Below, in pieces: positions 12,701 through 23,800 of a DNA stretch of 64,000 nt (its first letter is position 1; every line of letters begins with the position of its first letter). Source of the DNA: Theristus sp. LFF4_11 (taxonomy: Eukaryota > Nematoda > Chromadorea > Monhysterida > Xyalidae); the NCBI GenBank assembly GCA_030248135.1, contig JASANC010005831.1, forward strand, positions 58,282 to 122,281, given 5' to 3'. Made by a program: the position numbers and the translations under genes. Below the pieces are notes generated by a model. The model was not told the origin of the DNA, made no database searches, and worked only from the letters and a program-made list of their open reading frames with translations.

Positions 12701-15700
12701 GTCGGTGTAATCCACCAATGTGAATACCGCCCCTGCACCCCAGAGCTCAAGTTCTCGAATTGCTTCTCTGAATTGGAAGACTGCGGTTTTTGATAGAAAT
12801 AACGAGGAAGACTTTGCTAAAGTTTCCAAGCTGACCGAATGGTGACTTCGCCCTGCGCTCTAGCATTCAGCTCCTTCAGCCACTCTTGGTTTGCGATGAT
12901 AGCGTCTCCGTAAGTTAGTAAATCCCCAAACGTCAGTGCTTCCAGTGACGTGCCCCGTGGCATTTGGAGAGTACGAAAAACCTGTGAGCTCATCTTTGTT
13001 ACGGAAGGGAAGGCAGCTCACACTTTTTATTTCACAAAATGGAAAATGCCTGAACTGCGCAAGCGATCACAAACATGCAACATATCTAACTTCCATCCAA
13101 TGGTCAGTCGAAAGCTGCTCTCCACGGCAAAACTTCAAAACTGGCAGCAAATCCTGCATGGTTCAATTAAAGTTTGAACGAATTGAACTGCGTTGTGAAA
13201 AAGAATGTCGCAATGGCCGGGACTTTGGTATGTAACCTTGAACTTTTCAATATCTCTGCTCAGTCGAACAGTGATGTGCGTCGGTTCCAACGTTCTCAAT
13301 CTGTCTGCCCATCCGGATAAAAACTCTTCAAACGTGTACGTCTTGCTGCTGAAGTTGTTTTCCATGGTTGAGTCAAAGAAGTGTCTTCTATTGAAACCTA
13401 ATCATACCGGTAAACAATCCATTCTTCATTTGCAAAGGCGTTGTAACCTTCATTAAATTCTTCATACAGCAACCAGTTTGCTTCATAGCTTTCTAGGTCG
13501 GATTTTGTTTCTTCCAACTCCAAAAACTCCGGAGCCGGCAAATCGAACTGCTCAGATTCAGTTCTGAAATTATGGAGTAACGCTATCTCTTTTTTTATTG
13601 ATCTATATTTCAGACAGCACTCGATGCAAAACTAGTAATGACCGGTAAAAGCACCTTAGAGTTTGCTTTTTGGTTTTACCTAATTTTCTCAGCTTGCTGT
13701 AGCAGATCATTGAACTCGAGTCTTTTTTCTTTAATGAACTGCACCGCCTTGATCACGGTCTGCCTGTCCGCATCCAGGGTGTCGTGTTTCGGCTTCAACT
13801 GGTTCCATCGCGCGGCAAAACGCTGCACTTCATTATTGAACGTCGCAACCTCGCCACTGACGTTTTGCTTTAAAGCGTCAACCTGCACAGAAAAACGTGT
13901 TCTTTTCTCCAAACGTTGACTTGCTGTAGCAACTCTACATCTGCACATGCATTGTTGACCTGTTCTTTTATCATCAACTGATGGCTGTCCAACATCAAGT
14001 CGAACTTCTCCCATTGGTGCACACTTTGCTGCAACTGTTCAACACCAGCACCCGCCACAGATCGCAGCAATTTATTTTTAGCTTCAGCTTTTTGAACCAG
14101 TGGCTTCAACTAAAATTATTTTGAGAACTTTTAGAACTTTAAGAACAAGGTAATAGTTTTTTATTTTGTTTATTGTGCAATCAAAAAATGTTTTTAGCAA
14201 CGAGTTGCGCCACCTCTTGCTTCTTTTTGGTGAATTCGTGGTGTTTTGCGTTTGCGGCTGCGATTTCGTCAATGCTTTGCGGTCTTGAGCTGAGTGTGTT
14301 GATTGCGTCGGTCAAGAATGTTCCCGTTTGCTGGACATCGTGTTGAATTGATTGACGCAAAGTGTAAATCAGAGTATCGAAGAGATGTTGCAACAAATCG
14401 TCAACAGCTTGTTTCACTGGCATCGCGTTCACAACCACACAGTCAACTTTTACTTCCCTAATCAGTGAAAAGGTAGAAAATATAAAAAAATTATGGCGGT
14501 GGGTTCGATTTTCAAATAACCTCAAAGTAACTGACACTGGCAACTTTTCAGCATCGCGCCCTTTTGCTTTGACCATCTTCAAAGCGTTTTCCCAGTCCAA
14601 CGTTTGCTTGAACGTCTCTTCTATCAGTTTCTCAATATTGGCTTGTCCCAACACCACCCATTCCTTAAAAGTATTTTGTCAATTACCACTGATTATCTAC
14701 CAGATGCTCAAAAACAATCATTTTAAAATTTCATTTTTGAGCCATATGAAAGCAATTTGCCGAATAAAACAGGCACTGTGTGCTCGTGTACCGCATATTG
14801 ATCTTGCACGTGCATCAGTTTGCTGAGCACTTGGTCGGCTGTGGCATACAGCGACTCAAAACGCGATGCATTCCGTTCGATCATCAAATGAAAAATATTA
14901 TTTTCCGGAGCGATGTCAGCAACACCTGGCATAAAGTCCTAGTCTGAAGACTGTGCACTCCGTCATTACACAGTGATGTTGCACAGTCGCAAACATGCAT
15001 GAGCACACACGTAAATATACCTTTGAATTTGCTCGGGATACCAAGAAACTTTTTCATTTCACGAAAGTATTTTGCGCGGATTTCTTCAATTGGAGGCCGT
15101 AGCTGGAGTTTTTGTTGTCTGAAAAAGTTCTGTCGAGCGTTAAAAAAGGTTGCACATTGTACCTGTGTGTAAAGTAGTACTATTGTAGCAACCAACCTAA
15201 ACACCAGTTCTACTCGTATTTGCGGCATTTGCTGATGCAAACTTTCGATGCCAATTTGGTACTGGTGTTCCAGTGCCTTGTACAGTTGTCGGTCCCAGTG
15301 AAGCTTCCACGGGCGGATGTTTGCTGAGCTTATGCCTGTATTTTCGACGTCTTGGAAAATCTGGCGTATTTCGTTGAGAATGTCTTTCCATTTCTGCTGA
15401 TGTCGATGAAGATCGGTGCTCATTAAGTTTACGACCTTGAAATAGATTTGTTTCGCAAATTACCAATCATTGGTTTTGCATAATCAGTAACTATGTAGAA
15501 TAATTCCTATAACGTATGATTGGAGTTGCTTTGACGCGATGTGCTGTCATTAAAATCAGTTATATTGCACCTTTTCGGCTATCGTCTGATGGTGAGCACG
15601 CAGCCGCCGGTTGTGTACCGTGAGCTTCTCAGCTGCTGCTTGCAACAGGCGAATGTAATTTTCCATTTGCTTCGGATTGTCCCAAGTGACCTTAAACATT

Positions 15701-18700
15701 CTTCTAAACAGTTTTGTTTCTTTTGCATGTTCTGATTGTTGGTTTCAGGGTATCTGAATGTGCCCTGATCCCTGGCGTAAAACCCCGATGTAATGTATTT
15801 GTTCTTGCTTTCGGTTCTGCGACTCGATCCACGCTTAGAAAGGTAAGCAGTTTCATGCTTGACGCACGAATTCAAAATTTGTGTAGTGGACCCTGTCCCT
15901 GAAATACAGCTGAGTCACTAAAGCCCTTTTGAATTGCCGCATCAAGCATGAAACTGATGTCCTTTCAACGTGTACAAACGCGTCGAGTCGCAGAACCAAA
16001 AGAAAAGACAATAAACTGAAAGTCACTTGCCTGTATACCAGATTTCGAATCGTTTGATTTGCCAGGAGCTTCAGATTTCACAAGTTTCTCAAACGCTAAC
16101 GCAGCGTCTAGCAGCATAGCTTGCTGGCATTTCAACATTTGCTGGTCAATTGTGTTGTAGAAATGAGCAACCTGAAATTTTGATTCAGCCCATGTGTTTG
16201 CCAGAAATTTCAGAAAATACATGCTCATGTTCTATGTTGCGTACCTGTTTCAAAATAATCGCATGTTTGTAAAACTTGTCGGCATTGTTTGCACACTGCT
16301 GGATTTTCATAGGAATCAGATATCCCAGGTTGGTGAGCTGTCTCACTTCGCGCAGCAGCCGCACCAGCCGGTCGCTGTAGTTGACGCGCAACACCCCACG
16401 CTTCTGCTCCAGCTCCATGAGTTTGCCGCTGGTCTCAAGGCTAAACATACAGCACTGCTTGTTGTTTCTTATCGTGCGTTGCATGGTGTTCTCGCCTCGC
16501 ATCTTCAGTAAAAGCACGAATCAAAGGACTATGAAATTCTTGAAGAACTATTTTAGTTTGCTGCTTGCTGTACGTCACGCAGAAAAATATTCATCCTGCA
16601 CTGCGCTATGCATCCTGCACTGCAAACGACACTGCATTTTGCACTGCATTTTAACCTGCACTGTATCCTGCACTGCGCCTCTAAAAAATGACTGAAATTG
16701 AACTGTACTTTTTAAAGATGTAGTGCAGTTTTTATAAAAATACAGTGCAGGATGCAGTGCTGGATGCAGTGCAGGAGCAATTTTTCCTGTTTGGTACCCA
16801 ATTGGATTTGCGGGATCGTCAATTGCTTGAAGCGTCTCGCGCGTCCACGAGTCAAACTGTTCCGTGCGATATGCGTTCATTTCGTCGATCAGCTCATCTG
16901 CGAGCTGTTTCAGCGTCGTGTACTGCTCGAGATCGTCCAGCATTATCGCTGCTGTCTTCTGCGCCTCTTCCACCTTGCGTACAGAAACGCAGTGGCAAGT
17001 AATTCGCATAACAGGAGAGTTCTCACAATGTGCTTTGCCTTTTGTTCAAATGGGTTTTTTACTAAAAAAAAACACTCGTATAGTAAAACAGTATAAAATA
17101 CCAATGTTTTTTACAGCACTCGTACCCGAGCTTCCTGCTGCCTTGTCCAAATGATGATACTGGCAATTTCTGTTGCCTCTCGCCCTCGAGGGATGTCACC
17201 TTGCTCAGTTTGCTGTCGAAATGTGGATTTGAGCGTTTTGAGCAGCGTTGTCAGATAACTCAACAGTAATTCCCTGAAAATGCATGACGTCATTCACGTT
17301 CTTTTTTTATAGCGGTCTCTCAGTACCTTTCGGTCACCAAGTGCTGTTTTACAATCGGTCGACGAATGAGGTCGCGATACTTTGCAAATTGCCGAATCAC
17401 CTACAATGAATGGAACGCATCAACATGGTTTCATCACACGAAACATGAACACAGCACAGCGCACCGCGTCGTTAGGCATTTCTTTGACGACGAAATTGCG
17501 TTTCAACGAAGGCAGCGCCCGTTGCACGAGCGGCTGAATGGCTCGATCGTATCTTGCGAGTGCAGCCAACCAGGACGCCTCGTTGGCAGGATTGTAGTGC
17601 AGCGGGTTGCTGCCGCGAAACGCACCTGCTGCCGCTGTGCGCGCTTGCGCATCGGCTGTCTCTTTCGACTCGACGTGCGAGCTGAGCAACGCAGCCAATT
17701 GCGCGTTCACCTTTTGTATTGACGCGATCTGCGCAAGGTTGTGATTGCTTTTTATGTGAGTTGATCTGCAATTGAGCACCACAAACACAAGGCGTGTTTT
17801 TGTTACTTCTTGAAGACGACGTTTGAACGCGATCAAGAACGTCGGCTGAAACGGTCCGCTTTGCCAAGCGTGCAGCCGCGAACGTCTCCACTGTTGATTG
17901 GTCAACAAAGAACATGTGCTCTCCCACTGATCACAGATTGACTGAGCCTCTTGCAGGTTTTCTTCCATGGACGCAGACCACAAGTCGGTCGTGTCCAACT
18001 TAGCGACCAGTCCATACACCACACGATTTCCTGTGCGTAATTTTGTGTAATGAAGAATTTCTCAGTGCAAACGGGAACGATTAAGAAAAGGGTTTTACCA
18101 GTAACTTCTAACAGTCGCAACATCCTTGGCTCTGGATAAGGCTCGACCTCTTGTTGAGTCCACAAATCGTCAAACACGTCGAATGTATGATCGAGCAGAT
18201 CTGCCCAATCAGCGAGCTCCATTTGTTCACTTCTGCGGCATTCGTCTGCCAACGGTTTTAGCAGTTTCACGTAATGCCTTGCAGCAATGTTTGCGCCATC
18301 GCTTTTCTCCATCCAGTAGTTGTATTCGTCCTCCACAGATGTTATTGCTAAAAAACATTGAGCAACCGTTTGTGTACTTGCTAATGAAACATTCGTCGAG
18401 CATCGTTTTCGTCGGCAATTGTAGTTCACCATGACCTACAGTCTATCACGCTAATATATGCAACTCGCTGATTGGTCGGCTCCTCACGCTCCGCACCCTG
18501 GGAACGGGATTCAGAAAAAATCATGTTTTTCATTGTTCAACGGTTTGTTTTCATTTATTTCATGCCGAAAAAACATTCTAAATAAAAAACTACCAAATTC
18601 CAAAAATTTGCATTGGTCACAATGTCAAAAAAATGTCTTTTTTGGTTGATTGACTGCGACGACGTCGTCTATGGTTTTTGGTTTAGCTTTTGCCTTTAGG

Positions 18701-19928
18701 CATGAAAAGAGCGTGCCGCCGCTGGCCGCTACTGTGTGTCCGAAGCACAGAGAAGAAGAACGCAGCAGGTGACAGTATTTATTGACAATGTGAACAATCT
18801 TTGAACAACAATGAATGGACATGGCGCACCCAATGAATCAATTGTTAAAAGCGGGATGAAAACCGTCGAAATCGTTGGAAGCAAGTTTTGTTATTTTGTT
18901 TGTTTGTTTTAAATTTGTTTTGAACACGCAGCAGCGGCCAGCGGTACGTTTGAAAGCAAAAATTCTCGACGACGTCGTCGCCGTCAATCAACCAAAAAAA
19001 CTTCAGTTTACTAATTTTTTACCAATTCAAACGTTTGGAATTTTGTAGTTTTTGATTTGGAATTTTTTCGGCATGAAAAACAATGAAAACAAACCGCTGA
19101 ACAACAAAAAACATGATATTTTCTGAATCCCGTTCCCAGGGGTGCGGAGCGTGAGGAGCCGACCAATCAGCGAGTTGCATATATTAGCGTGATAGACTGT
19201 ATACAGCTGATGTGTGATTAAAATTTTAGCTCAAGCCATTGACCCGTTAGCGAGCTACAGCCAATTCGTATCGTGTAGTTTTTTTGGAGATTCAAGAGCC
19301 ATCCAGCGCGCACCAATTGGATTGTCTTCGTTTCGTTTGTCTGTGTTTCTGCGCACGCAGCTGCCAAGCCCAGTTTCGAGATCAGTCAGCAGTTTCTGCA
19401 GTTTCGGCTCGAGAGCAGTTGCAGATGCACCGGTGTCGTTCGCCAGTGCCGGGTTGAATACCTGCGTTTGTTGCAGGATTGCCCTTTTGAAGCATGTGTT
19501 TCGCAACACAGTCCGCCTGCGCACCTGCTGCATCGCGTGGTAGAGTGACTGCATCGTCCCGCCGCTGCCCAACGTCAGCGCCATCGTCGTTTCATCGTAG
19601 TTCTCCATCGAAATCGCTTCAGATCTCGTTTTGTAAAACACAATCGTTTTACCCGACGATGATGTGCTTGGTAGCTGTTTAGGTTTCATTCATTTTCAGG
19701 GGTTACGAACACTAAACACACCATTGAACCCACCTGGTTGGCAAACGTGACTGCTCTTTTGCCGTCGACTCGGTTGACAACAAGCACAGGACAGGCGGAA
19801 TCGAGAAACTTGCCGATCGCTTCGTTCTGCTCCGGTGTCAGCTTTTCTTCGGCCAGTGAAAGACCGAGGTACTGACTGGCCAAACGGAGCACGTTGCTCT
19901 TGCGCGCGTCTTCTGACTTGCTCGACAT
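432..19928 (-). CDS. DYNC2H1: Cytoplasmic dynein 2 heavy chain, 3'-truncated by the window
   Basis: This is the motor heavy chain of dynein-2, the ATPase that drives retrograde intraflagellar transport in cilia. Translating minus-strand exons in order gives a continuous match to the family: tail, linker ([16 protein letters not shown]), AAA1 ([10 protein letters not shown]), AAA2 ([12 protein letters not shown]), AAA3 (GPEGCGKS), AAA4 (GRSGVGRRS) and the start of the coiled-coil stalk. The isotype is set by AAA2 and AAA4, which resemble dynein-2 rather than cytoplasmic dynein-1 or axonemal chains. The start ATG at 19928 opens [20 protein letters not shown], which aligns with the family N-terminus. 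Visible exons in the motor half join in consistent phase. The microtubule-binding domain, AAA5, AAA6 and C-terminus lie left of base 1. Introns hold many repeat elements; the largest is about 3.5 kb (3242-6744). Some tail exon borders are approximate. Confidence 0.97.
837..1022. mobile_element. Family H inverted-repeat element (TGCATCCTGCACTGC)
   Basis: Left arm motifs of the type CTGCATCCTGC and right arm motifs GCAGTGCAGGATGCA face each other across a short core, so the unit folds on itself. It lies in a dynein intron (1068-775). Related copies occur at about 16570-16790 and 39685-39805. No coding capacity; a small non-autonomous element or palindromic repeat. Confidence 0.7.
1069..3241 (-). 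other. Dynein-2 AAA4 exons
   Basis: Exons 3241-2989, 2920-2786, 2247-2136, 2048-1928, 1840-1618, 1492-1350 and 1278-1069; phases all agree. AAA4 has [17 protein letters not shown], a degenerate P-loop in which the usual GKT/S is GRRS, as is known for dynein-2 AAA4. Downstream are [18 protein letters not shown] (Walker B region) and [15 protein letters not shown]. The P-loop is split by an intron (2135-2049). Confidence 0.93.
2354..2678. mobile_element. Family E MITE (CCGTATTACCTCTAATAAACC)
   Basis: Starts CCGTATTACCTCTAATAAAC and ends with the inverted form AATAGAGGTAATACGG followed by TA. The interior is G-rich, with GGGTTTATTT-like runs. It is about 325 bp and sits in the dynein intron 2785-2248. 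The 123-bp copy at 11071-11193 shares both ends and the CCCCATGGGG core, showing a short deletion-type relationship. Confidence 0.85.
3500..4230. repeat. Degenerate dispersed repeat (GATCAAA / GAACGGGAATGGCAGT)
   Basis: Loosely repeated units of about 60-70 bp contain GAACGGGAATGGCAGTT, TGATCAAA and ATTGCTGAT. They end in two copies of a GGGCCGTAGGCACGGGTCAACTGC segment (about 4083 and 4187). An inverted relative, with GACCCGTGCCTACGGCACGG, lies at 37370-37830. It is intronic to dynein and I see no coding sequence. Confidence 0.65.
4480..6060. repeat. Tandem satellite, about 148-150 bp unit
   Basis: The segment CCACGGTATCCATGTAATCG recurs at about 4852, 5001, 5151, 5299, 5447, 5597, 5745 and 5890, a spacing of 145-150 bp; diverged copies extend to both sides. 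Each unit also carries GCTGCGTCTGATAGGCTA and CCCGTGCCTGGGTTGAAAAG. It lies in the 3.5-kb dynein intron, preceded by an imperfect GTT run (4436-4475). Confidence 0.92.
6090..6625. mobile_element. Long inverted-repeat element, arms about 150 bp
   Basis: The left arm (CAAGTTCGGAAAAATGCCCG and on, to about 6242) is repeated in reverse complement at the right end (about 6475-6625). The arms share the block around ATATTATTTCAGAATGACAC and are nearly identical. The central 230 bp show no ORF. It sits in the same dynein intron as the satellite and can form a strong hairpin. Confidence 0.9.
6745..8283 (-). other. Dynein-2 AAA3 exons
   Basis: Exons 8283-8128, 8024-7759, 7421-7175, 7108-6957 and 6874-6745. 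The AAA3 Walker A GPEGCGKS spans the 7759/7421 junction. Next come [28 protein letters not shown] and [13 protein letters not shown], a very well conserved dynein-2 stretch. The last exon ends AMVLAYEQ and joins in phase 0 to [10 protein letters not shown] at 3241, across the 3.5-kb repeat-filled intron. Confidence 0.93.
8367..9248 (-). other. Dynein-2 AAA2 exons
   Basis: Exons 9248-9072, 8959-8825, 8748-8588 and 8496-8367. They encode the AAA2 P-loop [12 protein letters not shown], then [25 protein letters not shown] and the [19 protein letters not shown] block. This combination is close to invariant in dynein-2 heavy chains. The 9072 donor has an alternative three bases away (9075) that keeps frame; the shorter intron gives the loop length expected for the family. 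Confidence 0.93.
9344..10653 (-). other. Dynein-2 AAA1 exons
   Basis: Five exons: 10653-10513, 10278-10118, 10043-9940, 9869-9750 and 9671-9344. The first carries the AAA1 Walker A motif [10 protein letters not shown], the main hydrolysis site. The second has [13 protein letters not shown] with the Walker B acidic pair. The third has [16 protein letters not shown] with sensor I, and the fourth [10 protein letters not shown]. Phases are consistent. The junction between the first two exons only works with a GC donor (10512-10511, GCAAGC) and a normal AG acceptor, so this is a likely GC-AG intron. Confidence 0.93.
10332..10466. mobile_element. Family A MITE (CAGTCGAACT), TA flanked
   Basis: A 135-bp palindromic element starts CAGTCGAACTATAAAT and ends ATTTAGAGTTCGACTG, with TA on both sides. 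The inner arms carry AGGGAATCAGCTGA. Related copies are at 41114-41263 and 46567-46728. TA flanks and size are typical of Tc1/mariner-type MITEs. It lies in the dynein intron between exons 10513 and 10278. Confidence 0.88.
10913..11245. mobile_element. Family F element interrupted by family E
   Basis: The left part reads TTTTATTTTGGTCCCGAGAC, then blocks with GATCCGAGCCCCCTAAATAG and GGCCGAGTCACTTAGGCGA; the right end reads GTTTCCTTTCACGTC and GAGTCGCAGAACC. At 11069-11195 the element is split by an E copy. Other F copies in this window (15800, 22069, 25610, 36128) are uninterrupted there. It is in a dynein intron. Confidence 0.85.
11071..11193. mobile_element. Family E MITE inserted in F, TA duplication
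   Basis: The sequence GAAACTA|CCGTATTACC...GGTAATACGG|TAGTTTCC compares with the empty site GAAACTAGTTTCC in the F copy near 22297. Insertion therefore duplicated a TA dinucleotide. Arms of about 20 bp are perfect inverted repeats (CCGTATTACCTCTAATAAAC). Confidence 0.92.
15800..16012. mobile_element. Family F element
   Basis: The ends are TTCGGTTCTGCGACTCGATC and its inverted counterpart CGAGTCGCAGAACCAAAAG. Inside, CATGCTTGACGC and GCATCAAGCATG arms face each other, with a GAGTCACT core. It lies in a dynein intron. This copy is more diverged than those at 22069 and 36128. Confidence 0.8.
16570..16790. mobile_element. Family H inverted-repeat element
   Basis: Arrays of CATCCTGCACTGC on the left face GTGCAGGATGCAGTGC on the right, around a core with TTTTTAAAGATG(T/C)AGTGCAG. 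The same core appears in the copy at 837-1022. It is intronic to dynein. Confidence 0.7.
18439..19199. mobile_element. TIR element CAGTCTATCACG, 761 bp, TA flanked
   Basis: Begins CAGTCTATCACGCTAATATA and ends with the reverse complement TATATTAGCGTGATAGACTG; TA precedes and follows. Arms of roughly 200-260 bp match, including CTCGCTGATTGGTCGGCTCC and GACGACGTCGTC. No transposase ORF is visible. It lies in dynein intron 2. Confidence 0.9.
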
Positions 19929-20102
19929 GCTAAATGCGTGTTGGTTTTGCTTTGTGCTTTATTGAATTCGGATTTGGAAATATTTTTTGTGCAATATGCT
20001 GAGACGTGTTCCAAAAAGTATAATCAAACATTATTCCATATCAGATCTGCGTTTGTTTCAACGGTCTTAGTGAATGTGGTTTGCTTGTGAAACCGTGGAC
20101 CG

Positions 20103-20116
20103 TTACTATAGCAACA
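20103..20116. promoter_or_regulatory. X-box, RFX/DAF-19 binding site
   Basis: GTTACTATAGCAAC fits the X-box consensus GTHNYYATRRNAAC at every position and is near-palindromic. It lies 175 bp upstream of the dynein-2 start (19928) and about 770 bp upstream of the divergent gene at 20886. Ciliary genes in C. elegans carry X-boxes at this distance from the start codon and are switched on by DAF-19, so regulation of the dynein gene is the natural reading. Confidence 0.85.
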
Positions 20117-20885
20117 AACCCCCCAGACGCACACACATTTTTTACACACAAATTCATTCTTGCGGGCACTGTGTGAAGATCTCGCAAAGTATGTACCTTC
20201 ATGCTTAATCGTTGCTTAATACTCAATATTAAGTACTCGTTTGTTTAAAAAATCTTGTTTTGAATACTGGTGACACATTGACAACACAGATACGTCCCGG
20301 GTGTAACATTACGTGGTCCATGTCTCACACACAGTGTGGCGGAGGGAGGTATGTTCGTTTTTGAAACAAAGTCAAAAACACGATCAACAACACACAATAG
20401 CCCCATGGAATAAAGAACTTGTGTTATAGACAATAGAGTTTTACCAAAGAAGACGTTTGTGCGTCATGTGTTAAAAAGTAAACAGGTATCAGTAATCGTT
20501 TATTTCTTCACCCCGCACACATCGCCATTTGACCCGGTTATCCATGCTCAATTTACTGTCCAATGCATGCATTTGGATTTACGTTGTTGTTTTTATTGTC
20601 CACTGAACAAGGCATGAAAACTTCGAAATGACAAATTTTCAACACAAAAACTCACAACGCGAAATTATTATTAATATAACGAACGCGCAGCCGCGCACCA
20701 GAGAGAACGCCGTGCTATGTTTGCGCGCGGTTAAAATCAGTTTGACAAACAAATTAAACATTGAAATGTATGCTATGAAGTAAGACAAAAATTTTAGAAA
20801 TCCATAAAATAGCGAAAATCGTTTCGATAAAAAATGACGTAACAGTTAGATTGACAGTTGGAATCCGCTGATCACGTGTTTAGCA
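20117..20885. other. Divergent intergenic region
   Basis: About 770 bp between the X-box and the start of the plus-strand gene. It is AT-rich with no convincing ORF. It must hold the promoter of the plus-strand gene. I see no clear TATA box close to 20886. Confidence 0.6.
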
Positions 20886-23800
20886 ATGCGTTTTCTCAAG
20901 CAGATGGCAACGGGCCACAGGCTTGGTTTGGCTGCGTGGTTGGTCATTTTATTTGGTAAGAACAAAACGTTTTAAAAAATTGTTTATTTTTGTGTCGTTT
21001 GTTGTCCAGATAAATCTTTTTCATGTCCAGATAAATTTTGCAGTGACCCCACTTTGTCAAGCACAAGATGACGACGGTATGAAAATCGAGTTGCCGAAGT
21101 TCGATCTGGAAATTGCGCCAGACGCCGGCGAAAAGTTTGGCATGGAAATTTTAGATCGTGTCATTGCAGCCGGCCGGAAATCGCTGACGACCAACGCTAT
21201 AAAACGACAAATTGAGCTGTTTCGCTCGTTGAGTCCAGAGTGCGTACATTTGTGTTTTGGGCAGAATTACGAACTGAAAATTAATAAAATGTCATTGTCA
21301 ACCAAACCAGCTCAGACAACACAAGTTTCAAAACTCCAGCGTTGCTTCCGAGCTCGAGCGCATGCCCGTGGAAGAGCTCGCTGAAAAGACAATCGCCATT
21401 CAGAAAGCGCAAACCGCAGGGCGTCCGTCGACAGGCAACAAACTGCTGGACGTTCTGCAGGCAAATGGGCTGCCGATTGCGATGAACATGAGCAACCTTG
21501 AGATGTTGTTCAAGCCGGAGAAACGACGCGAAAAGAAACAAAAGCAGACGGGCGCTTTCTTGAATCAAGCGTTACGCCAGCTCGTCCAGAGCATCTACCC
21601 GCCGTTGTTCGAAGAAATCGGTGAGCCTGTGCCGGCACCGACTCCAGTGGACCACCTGCGCCCGCTGAGGGCAAGGAGACGCGCGAACGCACTCGCACCG
21701 CCACAGTCGCACGTCACTAGCAATTTGGCTACTCCGCTGCGTGGAAGCGTCGTTTCGAATCCATTGGAGACACGCAACAACAACAACCGCATCATCTCGT
21801 ATCTCGGCGGTTGGTTTGCCTTTGCTTGCATTAACGGTGCTACCTGAAAGATGAAGGTTTATCAGCAATTTGCTGCCCACAGTTTACTTCAGCGGATCCC
21901 CCTTGCTAGCGGCTTTAGCGGATTCCCTTTTTTCTGCACGTATGATGGAATGTAAGTGTGGATTGATGGATTTCTGCATGGATGACTTCAATTCAAGCAA
22001 ATACAAATACTCTATTGCAATGTTACTAAATACTAATCAATAAATTCTACGGTTGCTAATATCTTTTATTTTGGTCCGCTTCTCAATGCGCGCATAGATG
22101 GGTAAGCAGTCTCGACGCGGGAATTCAAAATTGGCATAGGGATCTGAGTCCCCTAAATAAGGCTGGGTCACTTAGGCTATTCTGAAGCACCAGATGGGTA
22201 AGCAGTCTCGACGCGGGAATTCAAAATTGGCATAGGGATCTGAGTCCCCTAAATAAGGCTGGGTCACTTAGGCTATTCTGAATTACCACATAAAGATTGA
22301 AACTAGTTTCCTTTCACGTACGTCCACAACCGCATTGAGTCGCAGATCTTAAAGAAAAGATATATAATTTTGGTGCGGGGTCAACTCCGGCCCATGCATT
22401 TCCGGCCCACGCATTAGCGTCCCGACATTTCCGGCCCACCCATTACCGGCCCACCCATTACCGTCCCACCCATTACCGGCCCGACATTTCCGGCCCACTC
22501 ATTTCCGTCCCACTCATTTCCGGCCCGCCCATTACCGGCCCAGCCCAATAATCATCTTTCTGCGCTGTATTTCGCCACGGACAACGAAAATGAACTGAAA
22601 CCGCACTCTAAATTGGATTGCCTATCAGAAGCGGCCCGATCATAAGCGGGCCGGATCATTTGCGGCCTGAACGTGTTCATATGCGGGCCATCAATAGCAG
22701 GTCGCCCTCAATCAAAAGCGGGTCGATCATAAGCGGGTCGCTTATGTTCATAAGCGGGTCATCATTTGCGGACCGCCCACGTTCATAAGCGGGTCGATCA
22801 TAAGCGGGCCGCATGTGTTCAGAAGCGGGCCATCATAAGCGGGTCAATAATTGATCATAAGCGGGTCAACCCAAATTATCATCGGCGGGCCGCGCACATT
22901 CATTTTAAGCTCAATTGATCATAAACGGTCTGCTTTTCTATGGCTTGAGCCTGGGCTGAGACAATAAATTTTTTTGAGTGCTGAATTAAGCTTGAACCTT
23001 CATCATTGTCATTTCTTTGTTCACTTTTTGACGGCTGATATGCCGATTTCAAATGGTTTGTGATGTTGCTCGCTGTTTTTGTATGGCTTGAACCTTTTTT
23101 ATTGTATGGCTGAGACAATAAAAAATTAAAATCTGCGTTAGGCCCGCAATTGAACGCATCACATAGTGTGCGTGCACAGTAGGGGTGGGTCGGTATAAAA
23201 AACGGTTTTTTAAACCAGCGCCAAAAAAGGGCCAAAATATCTTACCGATATTTTACCGCGTAAATTTTGTTTTGTTTTTTCAATTTTTTATACCGCCAAA
23301 GAACCCAAATTTCAATTTGTGAAATCACTCAAACAAAATGCACTGTATTCCGCACATCCACTTCAATTTTCATTTTCGCCACTTCATAACTTGATGTTCT
23401 GGAGAACACAATTCACGCTCTTGGTATAAAGCACCCTGAGACCCGTGCCTCTCCTTCCATGTCCCATCTCGGTCGACCGCCAATGGGCTGGCTCTGGTCG
23501 GCGGCGTTCGCTTTATTTTCCAGCTTTGTTCTTTGTTTATCTGTTCAAGTTTGGTCTACATGGCAATGTTGTGTTTCGTAGTTTAACAGCTTCACGCTTT
23601 TTCCGCTTTAAATCTGCCGCTTGCGCTTTTTATGCTCGTTCTTGTGTTGACAAAGTGAAGAAACTAATACAGCAAAGATTTGGTTATTTTTCAGAATTCG
23701 GTTAAATTTTCAACAATAAACGAGAAATGCCGCGATCAAAGAATCTGATCATTTTCGTAAAGTCGCTGATTTTTTTGCTCTTTCAATATTGTTCTTGGTT

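Larger units (their letters stand above)
10728..19928 (-). other. Dynein-2 tail and linker exons
   Basis: Coding blocks in 5' to 3' order include 19928-19734 (exon 1), 19674 to about 19259, 18347-18099, 18030-17807, about 17745-17480, about 17395-17330, about 17276-17120, about 16990-16790, about 16510-16320, about 16260-16020, about 15700-15590, about 15420-15050, about 14930-14180, about 14105-13680, about 13600-12850, about 12820-12290, about 12250-12010, about 12000-11830, about 11760-11655, about 11600-11466, 11408-11252 and 10842-10728. Recognisable family stretches include [65 protein letters not shown] and [14 protein letters not shown]. The junction from exon 2 to exon 3 did not resolve to a clean phase by eye, so the exon 2 donor is uncertain. 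Confidence 0.85.
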
